A program made the position numbers and the translations under genes. DNA of 6,837 nucleotides, taken from the NCBI GenBank assembly GCA_913020235.1, contig CAJWBT010000130.1, positions 1 through 6,837 of the forward strand, written 5' to 3'. The stretch comes from an uncultured Chloroflexota bacterium (lineage in GTDB: Bacteria; Chloroflexota; Dehalococcoidia; UBA3495). Positions 1 to 5,559 of this stretch are shown piece by piece. The notes beneath the pieces are model-generated. The model made no database searches and was not told the origin of the DNA. It saw nothing but the letters and a program-made list of their open reading frames with translations. Position 1 is the first letter of the stretch. Each line of letters starts with the position of its first letter.

Positions 1-271
1 CCGCCCTCGTGTTGGAGGGATGGGGGCTCATGTCGGTGAGGAGGACCTCACACATCACCAGTTTGTTGTCTCCCCCGCGTATGGGGTCGGGGCAGGCGAA
101 AACCGGGTTCAAGACACAGTCGGAATTCTCGCCGGACGCCTGGTTGGTGCTCGAGCCATCGAAGGCCCAGATGGGCGGCTCCTCGCCGTCGGAAATCACC
201 TTGCCCTTGGAACGCAGTTTTGCGGTGGGTTGTTGTCCATCAACCCAGATGTACTCAGCAATATGAGTCAT
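1..271 (-). CDS. glnII: Glutamine synthetase, type II (GSII), N-terminal part, cut by window edge
   Basis: The enzyme makes glutamine from glutamate, ammonia and ATP in the cytoplasm. Only the first 90 codons are in the window, and the gene continues beyond base 1. The translation starts MTHIAEYIWVDG and carries the N-terminal beta-grasp features of the eukaryote-like GSII family: YIWVDG (residues 7-12), WAFDGSSTNQASGENSDCVL (35-54), PDPIRGG (61-67) and LVMCEV (71-76), ending in HPSNTRA. The order and wording match rhizobial and actinobacterial GlnII rather than the dodecameric GlnA. I chose the ATG at 271 because the family begins there and GGTGGAG lies just upstream, although its spacing is tight. 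It follows the amt and PII genes on the same strand after a 388-base gap, so it probably has its own promoter. Family identity is firm. Whether this is the cell's only glutamine synthetase cannot be seen. Confidence 0.93.
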   Translation of the reverse strand, partial: MTHIAEYIWVDGQQPTAKLRSKGKVISDGEEPPIWAFDGSSTNQASGENSDCVLNPVFACPDPIRGGDNKLVMCEVLLTDMSPHPSNTRA

Positions 272-659
272 ATCTCCACCATCCTATATTCGGTCGCTGC
301 GCCGAGATTCACATTTATGGAGTGTGAGGGGACCCAGTCTGGCGCACCGGGTTGGGCCGATATCAAGCGAAAGTCCCGCTGCCCCGCCACAGAGTGAACT
401 CATGGCAGGGCAAGACCAGGGGCCAGCCAGAGTCGATCTACGCCGTGAACAGGGCTTGGCGCGGCTGTTGGCCACTCGGTTGGGCCGCGGACTTGCCCCC
501 GTCGGTTCCTCTCGATTCCGCTAAACCCTCGCTTGGAGAATTGCCGTGACCTCCGGGCCCTTGCCTTCATTTGCCCCGAGGGTGTCCCGCTTTTGCTGGT
601 TGCCAACATCGCTGACACCCTACGAGGATTCCAGGAGACACACGGAGGCATGAAAACCG
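272..659. other. Non-coding gap between the PII gene and glnII
   Basis: This 388-base gap lies upstream of the glutamine synthetase gene and downstream of the PII gene. The short open frames in it have no recognisable protein motifs. It should hold the 3' end of the amt-PII transcript and the promoter of glnII, but I could not find a convincing -35/-10 pair or a sigma-54 type -24/-12 element. A TATAGG hexamer (reading leftward, 288-283) lies too close to the start codon to serve a transcript that also contains the ribosome binding site. One inverted repeat at 580-620 is listed separately. Confidence 0.6.
580..620 (-). terminator. Inverted repeat downstream of the PII gene, possible transcript end
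   Basis: The arms GGGTGTC (580-586) and GACACCC (614-620) are perfect complements over 7 bases, with a 27-base loop. The loop contains a small GTTG-C-CAAC palindrome. The repeat starts about 40 bases beyond the PII stop codon. No U-rich tract follows on the minus strand, so it is not a classic intrinsic terminator. It may be a structured 3' end, or chance. Confidence 0.25.
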
Positions 660-1013
660 CTACATAGCGGACTCCCCACGCTCGTCAGTTCGCACCCTGA
701 TCGCATCGTCTATCTTAGAGATGAATATCTTCCCGTCGCCGATGGCACCTTCGCCGGGACTGCGTGCCGCCTCGTTAATGGCCGCGATGACCTTTTCCTT
801 CATATCGTCACTGACAACCGTCCGGATCACGGTCTTGGGTGATGAATTCCGGGTCACCATCTGGCCGCCACGGCCGACGAACACCTCGACTCCGCCCTGA
901 CGACCCTGACCGGTGACGTTGTAGTAGTAGAACCCCTGACACCCGGCCTCTTGAAGAGCGGTCATTACCATATTGATACGCTCAGGCCTGAAAATCGCCT
1001 CGATACTTATCAT
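660..1013 (-). CDS. PII family nitrogen regulatory protein (GlnB/GlnK type), lacking the T-loop tyrosine
   Basis: This 117-residue PII protein senses ATP/ADP and 2-oxoglutarate. When encoded next to amt it usually gates that channel from the cytoplasmic face. Conserved parts are the start MISIEAIFRPERI, the T-loop base VTGQGRQGG with Gln39, the B-loop IGDGKIFI (91-98, Lys95) and the C-terminal IRVRT with Arg106 and Arg108; these match the nucleotide-binding residues of E. coli GlnB. By alignment from Gln39 the T-loop is about two residues longer than in E. coli. The position matching Tyr51, modified in enterobacteria and actinobacteria, lies in GRGGQMVTR and is Gln51. No tyrosine occurs after residue 31. 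The ATG at 1013 has GAAGAAGGG upstream with 8 bases of spacing. It lies 68 bases after amt on the same strand, so co-transcription is likely. I leave glnB versus glnK open, though the amt linkage favours GlnK. Confidence 0.93.
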   Translation of the reverse strand: MISIEAIFRPERINMVMTALQEAGCQGFYYYNVTGQGRQGGVEVFVGRGGQMVTRNSSPKTVIRTVVSDDMKEKVIAAINEAARSPGEGAIGDGKIFISKIDDAIRVRTDERGESAM

Positions 1014-1081
1014 AATCAGTACCCTTCTTCAAAATTCTGCCGGTTCTGGGCGGGCTGGCGTCAGAGAATGAATGCTCGCCG

Positions 1082-2293
1082 TCAGTCAGCCCCGTCGTGC
1101 ACGACCGCCCGCTCGCCGTGCGCCGCGACATCCATGCCCTGGTCCTCGGCCACCTCGGAGGCACGCAGGCCCAGGCCGGGAATCCAATCGAGCACCTTCA
1201 GTATAATCAACGTCACGATTCCCGACCAGAGCAGCGTCGCGAGGACGCCGATTGCCTGCGTGCCCATCTGGCTCCCATTGCCTTCGATGAGCCCGGAGGT
1301 GCCGCCAATGGCGGCGACGGCGAAGATACCGGTCGCCAGGGCACCCCAGATGCCACCGATCCCATGGACGGCGAACACGTCCAGGGAGTCGTCCAGGCCT
1401 GTCTTGGGGCGTAGCAACACGGCGCCGTAGCATAATACCCCAGCACCGAAACCGATGGCAAGCCCACCCATGACCCCAACGTACCCAGCAGCCGGCGTTA
1501 TGGCGACGAGACCGGCCACCGCAGCCGTAGCGACCCCGACAGCGCTCATCCGCCGGTGCTGCATTTGGGACAGCACACCCCAGGTGAGAATGGCGGCCGC
1601 GGCCGCGGTGTTCGTTACGAGGAAAGCGCTCACGGCAAGCCCGTTCGCGGCCAAACCGGACCCCGCGTTGAACCCGAACCAGCCGAACCAGAGGAGAGCG
1701 GCGCCTAGCATCACGTAAGGGACGTTGCTCGGCTCAGCGCCGGGATTGCGGCGTTTGCCCACCAAGTAGGCGGCAGCAACCGCGGCCACCCCGGCGTTGA
1801 TGTGCACTACCGTGCCGCCGGCGAAGTCCAAGGCGCCAAGGTCGAACAGCCAACCGTTCCCGGCCCAGACCCAATGGGCGATGGGCGCATAGACCAGGGT
1901 CAGCCAGAGTACCAGGAACAGAAGATAGGTGGTGAACTTGAAACGTTCCACTATGGCGCCCGTGATGAGCGCGGGGGTGATGATCGCGAACATCATCTGG
2001 AAGATGACGAACAGCAGAGTTGGGATGCTGCCGCTCATCGCGTCCACCCCGATGTCTTTGAGCCCGACGTGGGAGAGGTCTCCGATGAAACGGCCTCCCT
2101 CGCCAAAGGCGAGACTATACCCCCACAGCACCCACACCACGCTCGCGACGGCCATGGACATGAATGAGAACATCATCGTGTTGACGATGTTCTTGCTTCT
2201 CACCAGTCCCCCGTAAAAGAAGGCCAGCCCGGGCGTCATCAGCAGCACGAGGGCCGACGCCATAAGCATCCAAGCTGTGTCTCCAGTATCCAT
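1082..2293 (-). CDS. amt: Ammonium transporter (Amt/MEP/Rh family)
   Basis: This is an inner-membrane trimeric channel that takes up ammonium. The 403-residue protein is the usual length for mature Amt and is strongly hydrophobic, with about 11 expected membrane helices. Family landmarks in order are LMTPGLAFFYGGLVRSKN (18-35), FQMMFAIITPALITGA (98-113), LDFAGGTVVHINAG (155-168) with Asp156 and the first pore histidine His164, WFGWFGFNAGSGL (202-214), DVFAVHGIGGIWGAL (305-319) with the second pore histidine His310, and the cytoplasmic tail GLGLRASEVAEDQGMDVAAHGE (373-394 region), which the partner PII contacts in this family. There is no long N-terminal leader, unlike E. coli AmtB. The ATG at 2293 is preceded by TAGGAG with about 8 bases of spacing. 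It is the first gene of an apparent amt-PII unit and lies downstream of the operator-like repeats at 2373-2410, which suggests nitrogen control. Confidence 0.97.
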   Translation of the reverse strand: MDTGDTAWMLMASALVLLMTPGLAFFYGGLVRSKNIVNTMMFSFMSMAVASVVWVLWGYSLAFGEGGRFIGDLSHVGLKDIGVDAMSGSIPTLLFVIFQMMFAIITPALITGAIVERFKFTTYLLFLVLWLTLVYAPIAHWVWAGNGWLFDLGALDFAGGTVVHINAGVAAVAAAYLVGKRRNPGAEPSNVPYVMLGAALLWFGWFGFNAGSGLAANGLAVSAFLVTNTAAAAAILTWGVLSQMQHRRMSAVGVATAAVAGLVAITPAAGYVGVMGGLAIGFGAGVLCYGAVLLRPKTGLDDSLDVFAVHGIGGIWGALATGIFAVAAIGGTSGLIEGNGSQMGTQAIGVLATLLWSGIVTLIILKVLDWIPGLGLRASEVAEDQGMDVAAHGERAVVHDGAD

Positions 2294-2354
2294 GCGGCAC
2301 GCTCCTAACGAGAATGAACATACCCGGAGTTTCCCATTCCAGCTTCCTACTTTC

Positions 2355-2360
2355 CTAATA
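2355..2360 (-). promoter_or_regulatory. Candidate -10 element for amt
   Basis: Read on the minus strand this is TATTAG, about 60 bases upstream of the amt start codon. No -35 hexamer of normal quality lies 17 bases further upstream; that place is taken by the end of the GlnR-like array. This would suit a promoter that depends on an activator bound over the -35 region. The call is an inference and is weak by itself. Confidence 0.3.
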
Positions 2361-2372
2361 TCCCAGGGTAGT

Positions 2373-2410
2373 GTTACAAGCTGTTTTCAAACTTGTTAAG
2401 TATTTGTTAC
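2373..2410 (-). promoter_or_regulatory. GlnR-like operator array upstream of amt
   Basis: Read in the direction of amt, this stretch is GTAAC-N6-TTAAC-N6-GAAAA-N6-GTAAC, so the 5-base boxes start exactly 11 bases apart. The actinobacterial nitrogen regulator GlnR (an OmpR-type response regulator) binds alternating boxes of the form GTNAC-N6-GNAAC, often upstream of amtB. Scored against that alternating pattern the four boxes match 5/5, 4/5, 3/5 and 5/5. The position ahead of an ammonium transporter fits nitrogen control. The regulator gene itself is not in the window, so this is an inference from pattern and context. Confidence 0.5.
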
Positions 2411-2636
2411 GTCTTTCGTGCCGCAGGTGTCGGCGATAATTGGACTTCGGCACAGAAAACTCAGGGCAGCGATACCGCTCTCAAAAGGGAACGACATGCG
2501 CCGTAGCCACCGAAGCAGGATGACCCGGGGTGCCGGAAGGAATCCCTTGCACGCTCTGCAGTCCCTTGCGCTGAGACACCTCCCAAGCAAGGCGCACCAT
2601 CGCCCTTGGTCTTTGGTCCCGAATGGCCAACTCATG

Positions 2637-2664
2637 CTGACGCCCTCCACGCATTTGGTACAAT
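2637..2664 (+). promoter_or_regulatory. Candidate extended -10 promoter for the unknown-function gene
   Basis: CTGACG (2637-2642, 4/6 to TTGACA) and TACAAT (2659-2664, 5/6 to TATAAT) are separated by 16 bases. The -10 is preceded by TGG, giving an extended -10 form. Transcription would start near 2671 and leave a leader of about 30 bases containing the ribosome binding site before the ATG at 2702. This supports 2702 over the TTG at 2606 as the start of the gene. Confidence 0.45.
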
Positions 2665-2701
2665 CTCCGAAGCAGCGTACAAACCCGGAGAGGAGAATCG
2701 C

Positions 2702-3574
2702 ATGAGAGCGCAAGTCAGCTTAACTCCGACAGAGTCCAAGCTTCTGATCGCCAAGGCCACTGCCCGCACGGAGGGGGTTGTTCGAGCGGCAGCCGAGGGA
2801 ACCGTGGTTGTTCACCCCAGCAGCAGCACCTATTTCGTCGTGGAGGAACTCACCGGCCAGCGGCCGCACACTGCCCCGTGGGTATGTGGCATCGTTGTGG
2901 AAAAAGGCGCTTGCGTGGAGATGGGCACCATGACTTCTACCAACCATCGGCCTCGTGAAGGGGCGGTCCGCACCGTGGGTGATTTCCCCCACTCCTGGGT
3001 CATTGAGGGAGGAAAGCTATCCGTTGGGGAAGACCTGAACTCTCTCATGGAGCGGTTGGGCCCCAAGGACGTCTACATCAAAGGGGTGAATGCTCTGGAT
3101 ACGGAGGGCAACGTAGGGGTGCTCATCGGGAACAAGTTCGAGGGAGGGACCGTCGGCCTGGTCATGGGAGCCGCTCGCCGGAAGGGATTTGGCGTAATCT
3201 TCCCCGTGGGCCTGGAGAAGCTCATCCCCCTTCCAGTGAAGCAGGTAGCCCGGGAAGCCCGAAAGCAGGAGTACGAATACTCGATGGGTCTTAGCTGTGG
3301 ACTTCTCCCGGTCCCTGGGACCGCCGTGACTGAGCTGACCGCCGTCGAGATCCTGAGCGGTGCCCAAGCCACTCCGATAGCCAGCGGTGGCTTAGGAGGA
3401 GCCGAGGGATCTGTGGTGCTTGTGATAAATGGGGAGAAGGAGCAGGTGTGGCAAGCCATTGAGCACGTGGAAACGTGTAAGGGGGCCAGCCTGCCCCAGG
3501 TGCGGGTTCCAGACTGTTACAGTTGCACCGCCACCATTTGCGACTTCCCAATCGGGGATAAGCATTGGGTCTAG
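2702..3574 (+). CDS. Conserved protein of unknown function, 290 residues, with a C-terminal cysteine cluster
   Basis: I cannot name a function. The start at the ATG 2702 is supported by GGAGAGGAG about 6 bases upstream and by a promoter candidate at 2637-2664. An in-frame TTG at 2606 would add 32 residues that do not look like protein and would overlap that promoter. The N-terminal third contains VVVHPSSSTYFVVEEL (35-50). The best conserved-looking core is KGVNALDTEGNVGVLIGN (127-144), GGTVGLVMGAARRKGF (148-163), IFPVGLEKLIPLPV (166-179) and ASGGLGGAEGSVVLVI (227-242). The KG-N-A-D-x-x-GN-x-GV-x-x-GN pattern recalls proteins of the NagB/ISOCOT-like fold such as LUD-domain lactate-utilisation proteins, but this is only a resemblance. 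The tail has Cys272, Cys275 and Cys280 (CxxC-x4-C), a possible metal site. No signal peptide or membrane helix is seen. It is followed by a PrpD-family gene 198 bases on. Confidence 0.85.
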   Translation: MRAQVSLTPTESKLLIAKATARTEGVVRAAAEGTVVVHPSSSTYFVVEELTGQRPHTAPWVCGIVVEKGACVEMGTMTSTNHRPREGAVRTVGDFPHSWVIEGGKLSVGEDLNSLMERLGPKDVYIKGVNALDTEGNVGVLIGNKFEGGTVGLVMGAARRKGFGVIFPVGLEKLIPLPVKQVAREARKQEYEYSMGLSCGLLPVPGTAVTELTAVEILSGAQATPIASGGLGGAEGSVVLVINGEKEQVWQAIEHVETCKGASLPQVRVPDCYSCTATICDFPIGDKHWV

Positions 3575-3588
3575 TGTCCTGGAGAACG

Positions 3589-3631
3589 AGGTTGCGTCGA
3601 CAGGTGTGTAAACGCGGTCAGGCGGCAACCT
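3589..3631 (+). repeat. Inverted repeat after the unknown-function gene
   Basis: AGGTTGC (3589-3595) and GCAACCT (3625-3631) are perfect 7-base complements with 29 bases between them, starting 15 bases after the stop codon of the upstream gene. There is no T tract after the right arm, so this is not a standard intrinsic terminator. It could be an RNA structure at the transcript end, or chance. Confidence 0.2.
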
Positions 3632-3760
3632 TCGGTAGGTTCGTGCCGGACCTCGCTTCATCCGCGTCTTGCTCCAGTACGCCGGCGGTCTTGGGACGCA
3701 CCCAGGGTAAGAATAACCGGGACCGACGGGACCGAAAGGAAACCCGAGCAGAACCTGACG

Positions 3761-3767
3761 AGGAGGT
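3761..3767 (+). promoter_or_regulatory. Strong ribosome binding site fixing a GTG start
   Basis: AGGAGGT lies five bases before the GTG at 3773. The closest upstream ATG (3768) is followed at once by TAG, so it cannot start the protein. The site settles the start of the MmgE/PrpD gene. Confidence 0.8.
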
Positions 3768-3772
3768 ATGTA

Positions 3773-5146
3773 GTGACCGTTGAGAAAGATGGCTTGACCG
3801 AGCAACTGGTGGATTATACTCTGGGCCTCACCTACGAAAACCTCCCACTGGAGGTGTTGGACCGGACAAAGCAGTTCTTCCTGGATTTCCTAGGAGTTGC
3901 CCTGGGAGGGCGGGTCTTTGCCGACTCCAGCGGCCCCATTGTGGATGGCGTGAGAGATCTACTGAACGGGCAGCGGGGCTCTTGCACTGTTGTCGGCGAG
4001 GCACAGCTGTACCCTACTCACTTTGCTGCGCTGCTGAATGCCGCCTTTGCCCATAGCATGGACTTCGACGATACCCATAGAGCAGCCATTATGCATCCCG
4101 GGGCGCCCATCTTCGCCACCTTGATGGCCCTGGCCGAGGAGTACGGGTTAACCGGGAGGGAGTTCCTCACGGCGGCGGTGGCGGCCTACGATGTGGCCAA
4201 CAAGGTCAACCGAGCCATTGGTGAGGGTGTCCACACGCGAGGGTTTCACCCCACGGCAACCACGGGCATCTTTGCCGCCACCATGGCTGGCGCCCGGCTA
4301 TTGGGCTTGAGCCGGGAGCAGGTCCTCAACGCTGTGGGACTGAACGGCAGCCAAGCCGCCGGCTCCCAGCAGTTCTTGGAGAACGGGGCCTGGAACAAAC
4401 GGCTCCACGTGGGCCTGGCCGCCCACAACGCCATCTACGCACTGGCCATGGCCCGGCATGGCTTCAAGGGCGCCTCCCATCCCCTCGAGGGGCGGTTCGG
4501 CTATTTCTTCAACTACTCCGCCGATGGGTGGGACCCCGCCGCTATCACCGGGCTAGGCACCGATTTCGAGGTGATGTACACAGCCATCAAGCCCTATCCG
4601 TGCTGCCGGTATAACCATGGGCCCATTGATGCCGTGCTGGAACTGAGCCGGGAACACCGATTTGCTCACCAGGACATCGCCGCCATGGATGTGTACTGCA
4701 CTCCCCTGGGCTGCGATATAGTGGGGCAGCCGGAGGAGCTGAAGCGAAACCCCACCAGTGAGGTAGCCGGGCAGTTCAGCGTGTATTTCGCTACCGCGGT
4801 GGCGGCGGTGGATGGGGAGTACTCCTGGCAGAGCTATGACAAGCTTCAGGACCCCGCGGTGAAAACCCTCATGGAGGTCACCACCTGCCACCCCTCCCAG
4901 GAGATGAAGGGGATGGGTTGCCGGGTGACCATCACTACCAGGAACGGCCGAACGCTCACCAAGGACGTCCCCCTGGCCAAGGGGGAGCCAGAGAATCCCC
5001 TAACCCGGGACGAGATAGAGGCGAAGTTTGCCTCCTTGTCCCACCCGGCACTGGGGAAGGAGCGGGCGAATGATGTCACCGCACGGGTTCGCGCTCTCGA
5101 GAGTCTTGAGGATATGCACGAGTTGACCGCCGCCCTGCGGCCGTAG
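3773..5146 (+). CDS. MmgE/PrpD family protein (2-methylcitrate dehydratase / cis-aconitate decarboxylase-like)
   Basis: At 457 residues this is full length for the family, whose cytoplasmic enzymes act on tricarboxylic acids such as 2-methylcitrate or cis-aconitate and on related substrates. The helical domain carries FFLDFLGVALGG (35-46), FAHSMDFDDTHRAAIMHPGAP (92-112), GFHPTATTGIFAATMAGARLLGL (157-179), LNGSQAAGS (190-198) and NKRLHVGLAAHNAI (208-221). Then come KPYPCCRYNHGPIDA (273-287) and, in the C-terminal lid domain, the family's GEPENPLTRDEIEAKF (404-419). The Asp97/Thr101/His108, His159, Lys209 and His282 positions match the active-site layout known for cis-aconitate decarboxylase, so it looks catalytically intact. 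The start is GTG at 3773, with a strong AGGAGGT five bases upstream. The exact substrate cannot be told: many members in catabolic clusters are not methylcitrate enzymes, and no prpB or prpC is nearby. Confidence 0.93.
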   Translation: MTVEKDGLTEQLVDYTLGLTYENLPLEVLDRTKQFFLDFLGVALGGRVFADSSGPIVDGVRDLLNGQRGSCTVVGEAQLYPTHFAALLNAAFAHSMDFDDTHRAAIMHPGAPIFATLMALAEEYGLTGREFLTAAVAAYDVANKVNRAIGEGVHTRGFHPTATTGIFAATMAGARLLGLSREQVLNAVGLNGSQAAGSQQFLENGAWNKRLHVGLAAHNAIYALAMARHGFKGASHPLEGRFGYFFNYSADGWDPAAITGLGTDFEVMYTAIKPYPCCRYNHGPIDAVLELSREHRFAHQDIAAMDVYCTPLGCDIVGQPEELKRNPTSEVAGQFSVYFATAVAAVDGEYSWQSYDKLQDPAVKTLMEVTTCHPSQEMKGMGCRVTITTRNGRTLTKDVPLAKGEPENPLTRDEIEAKFASLSHPALGKERANDVTARVRALESLEDMHELTAALRP

Positions 5147-5556
5147 CGGATGGCCGGCAGAACCACGCAATTGGCGGAATCGACGCCGGTGTAGAGAAGA
5201 GACAGGACAGCGAAGCCCGGGAGCCACAACCGCAACGTCTTGGTGATCGCGGCGAACAACGCCGGGCTAACGGCAGCGTCTGACCGCCAGAGGCTGGGGC
5301 GCGAGTTCTGGTGTTGGAGAAGGCTCCGTAGCCGCCATGTGGGGCACCCCGCCAGGTTGGCAACCAGCACGGTTGGGACGACTTGGGCTCCATTAGGTCA
5401 GGGGTGTGGAGCAGATTCGGTGGGCTCCCAGAGCGATCGCTTGCTCGGTACGGGGCATTCATTCCATATATGTTTCGGTTGACGAGCCCGGGAGAGATAC
5501 GTAGACTACCTTAATCGGACAGGACTGGGGTAACCCGATGAGTCCTCCATGGGGGT
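5147..5556. other. Gap of about 400 bases between the PrpD-family gene and the hydrolase, no recognised gene
   Basis: No plus-strand frame in this stretch looks like a protein. On the minus strand an open frame runs from about 5370 through this region and into the end of the PrpD-family gene. Its unique part reads in places like hydrophobic protein (LWLPGFAVLSLLYTG), but its start has no ribosome binding site, it ends by shadowing the coding region, and I recognise no family. It may be a decayed gene remnant. The right end (5479-5507) holds a promoter candidate for the hydrolase. Confidence 0.5.
5479..5507 (+). promoter_or_regulatory. Candidate sigma-70 type promoter for the hydrolase gene
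   Basis: TTGACG (5479-5484, 5/6 to consensus) and TAGACT (5502-5507, 4/6) are 17 bases apart. Transcription would start near 5514, leaving a leader of about 45 bases before the ATG at 5560. The spacing and the -35 match are good. This suggests the hydrolase is transcribed separately from the PrpD-family gene. Confidence 0.5.
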
Positions 5557-5559
5557 GTG

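Larger units (their letters stand above)
2294..2701. other. Divergent intergenic region between amt and the unknown-function gene
   Basis: This 408-base gap separates genes transcribed away from each other, so it should hold at least two promoters. The left third (about 2330-2415) is AT-richer than its surroundings and carries the 11-base-spaced boxes ahead of amt. The right end holds an extended -10 promoter candidate for the plus-strand gene. The middle (about 2415-2630) has short open frames on both strands but no protein motif I recognise. A CTGAGA near 2571 and a GGGGTGCC near 2527 look superficially like TPP-riboswitch words, but the other conserved parts are absent. Confidence 0.6.

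Noticed and set aside
283..288. TATAGG as a -10 for the glutamine synthetase gene
   Set aside because: It would start transcription only a few bases before the ATG, leaving out the ribosome binding site, and there is no -35 at the right distance.
594..607. A 14-base word shared, on the opposite strand, with 5356-5369 (GTTGGCAACCAGCA)
   Set aside because: A single 14-base match between strands is not unlikely in a window of this size, and the flanks do not match.
951..1430. 159-residue plus-strand open frame and similar plus-strand frames across amt
   Set aside because: These are shadows of the amt and PII genes, whose minus-strand products carry unmistakable family motifs.
2520..2590. TPP riboswitch-like words (GGGGTGCC and GCTGAGA) before the unknown-function gene
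   Set aside because: The second conserved part of the aptamer (ACCTGAT...GGGTAATACC-like) is missing, and the downstream gene shows no thiamine link.
2606..2701. N-terminal extension of the unknown-function gene starting at TTG 2606
   Set aside because: The extra 32 residues do not look like protein, the start is a TTG without a good ribosome binding site, and the stretch contains a likely promoter. The ATG at 2702 has a strong GGAGAGGAG.
4846..5370. 174-residue open frame on the minus strand
   Set aside because: More than half of it shadows the 3' end of the PrpD-family gene, it begins at a GTG with no ribosome binding site, and the unique part matches no family I know. The hydrophobic stretch hints at a membrane-protein remnant but is not enough.
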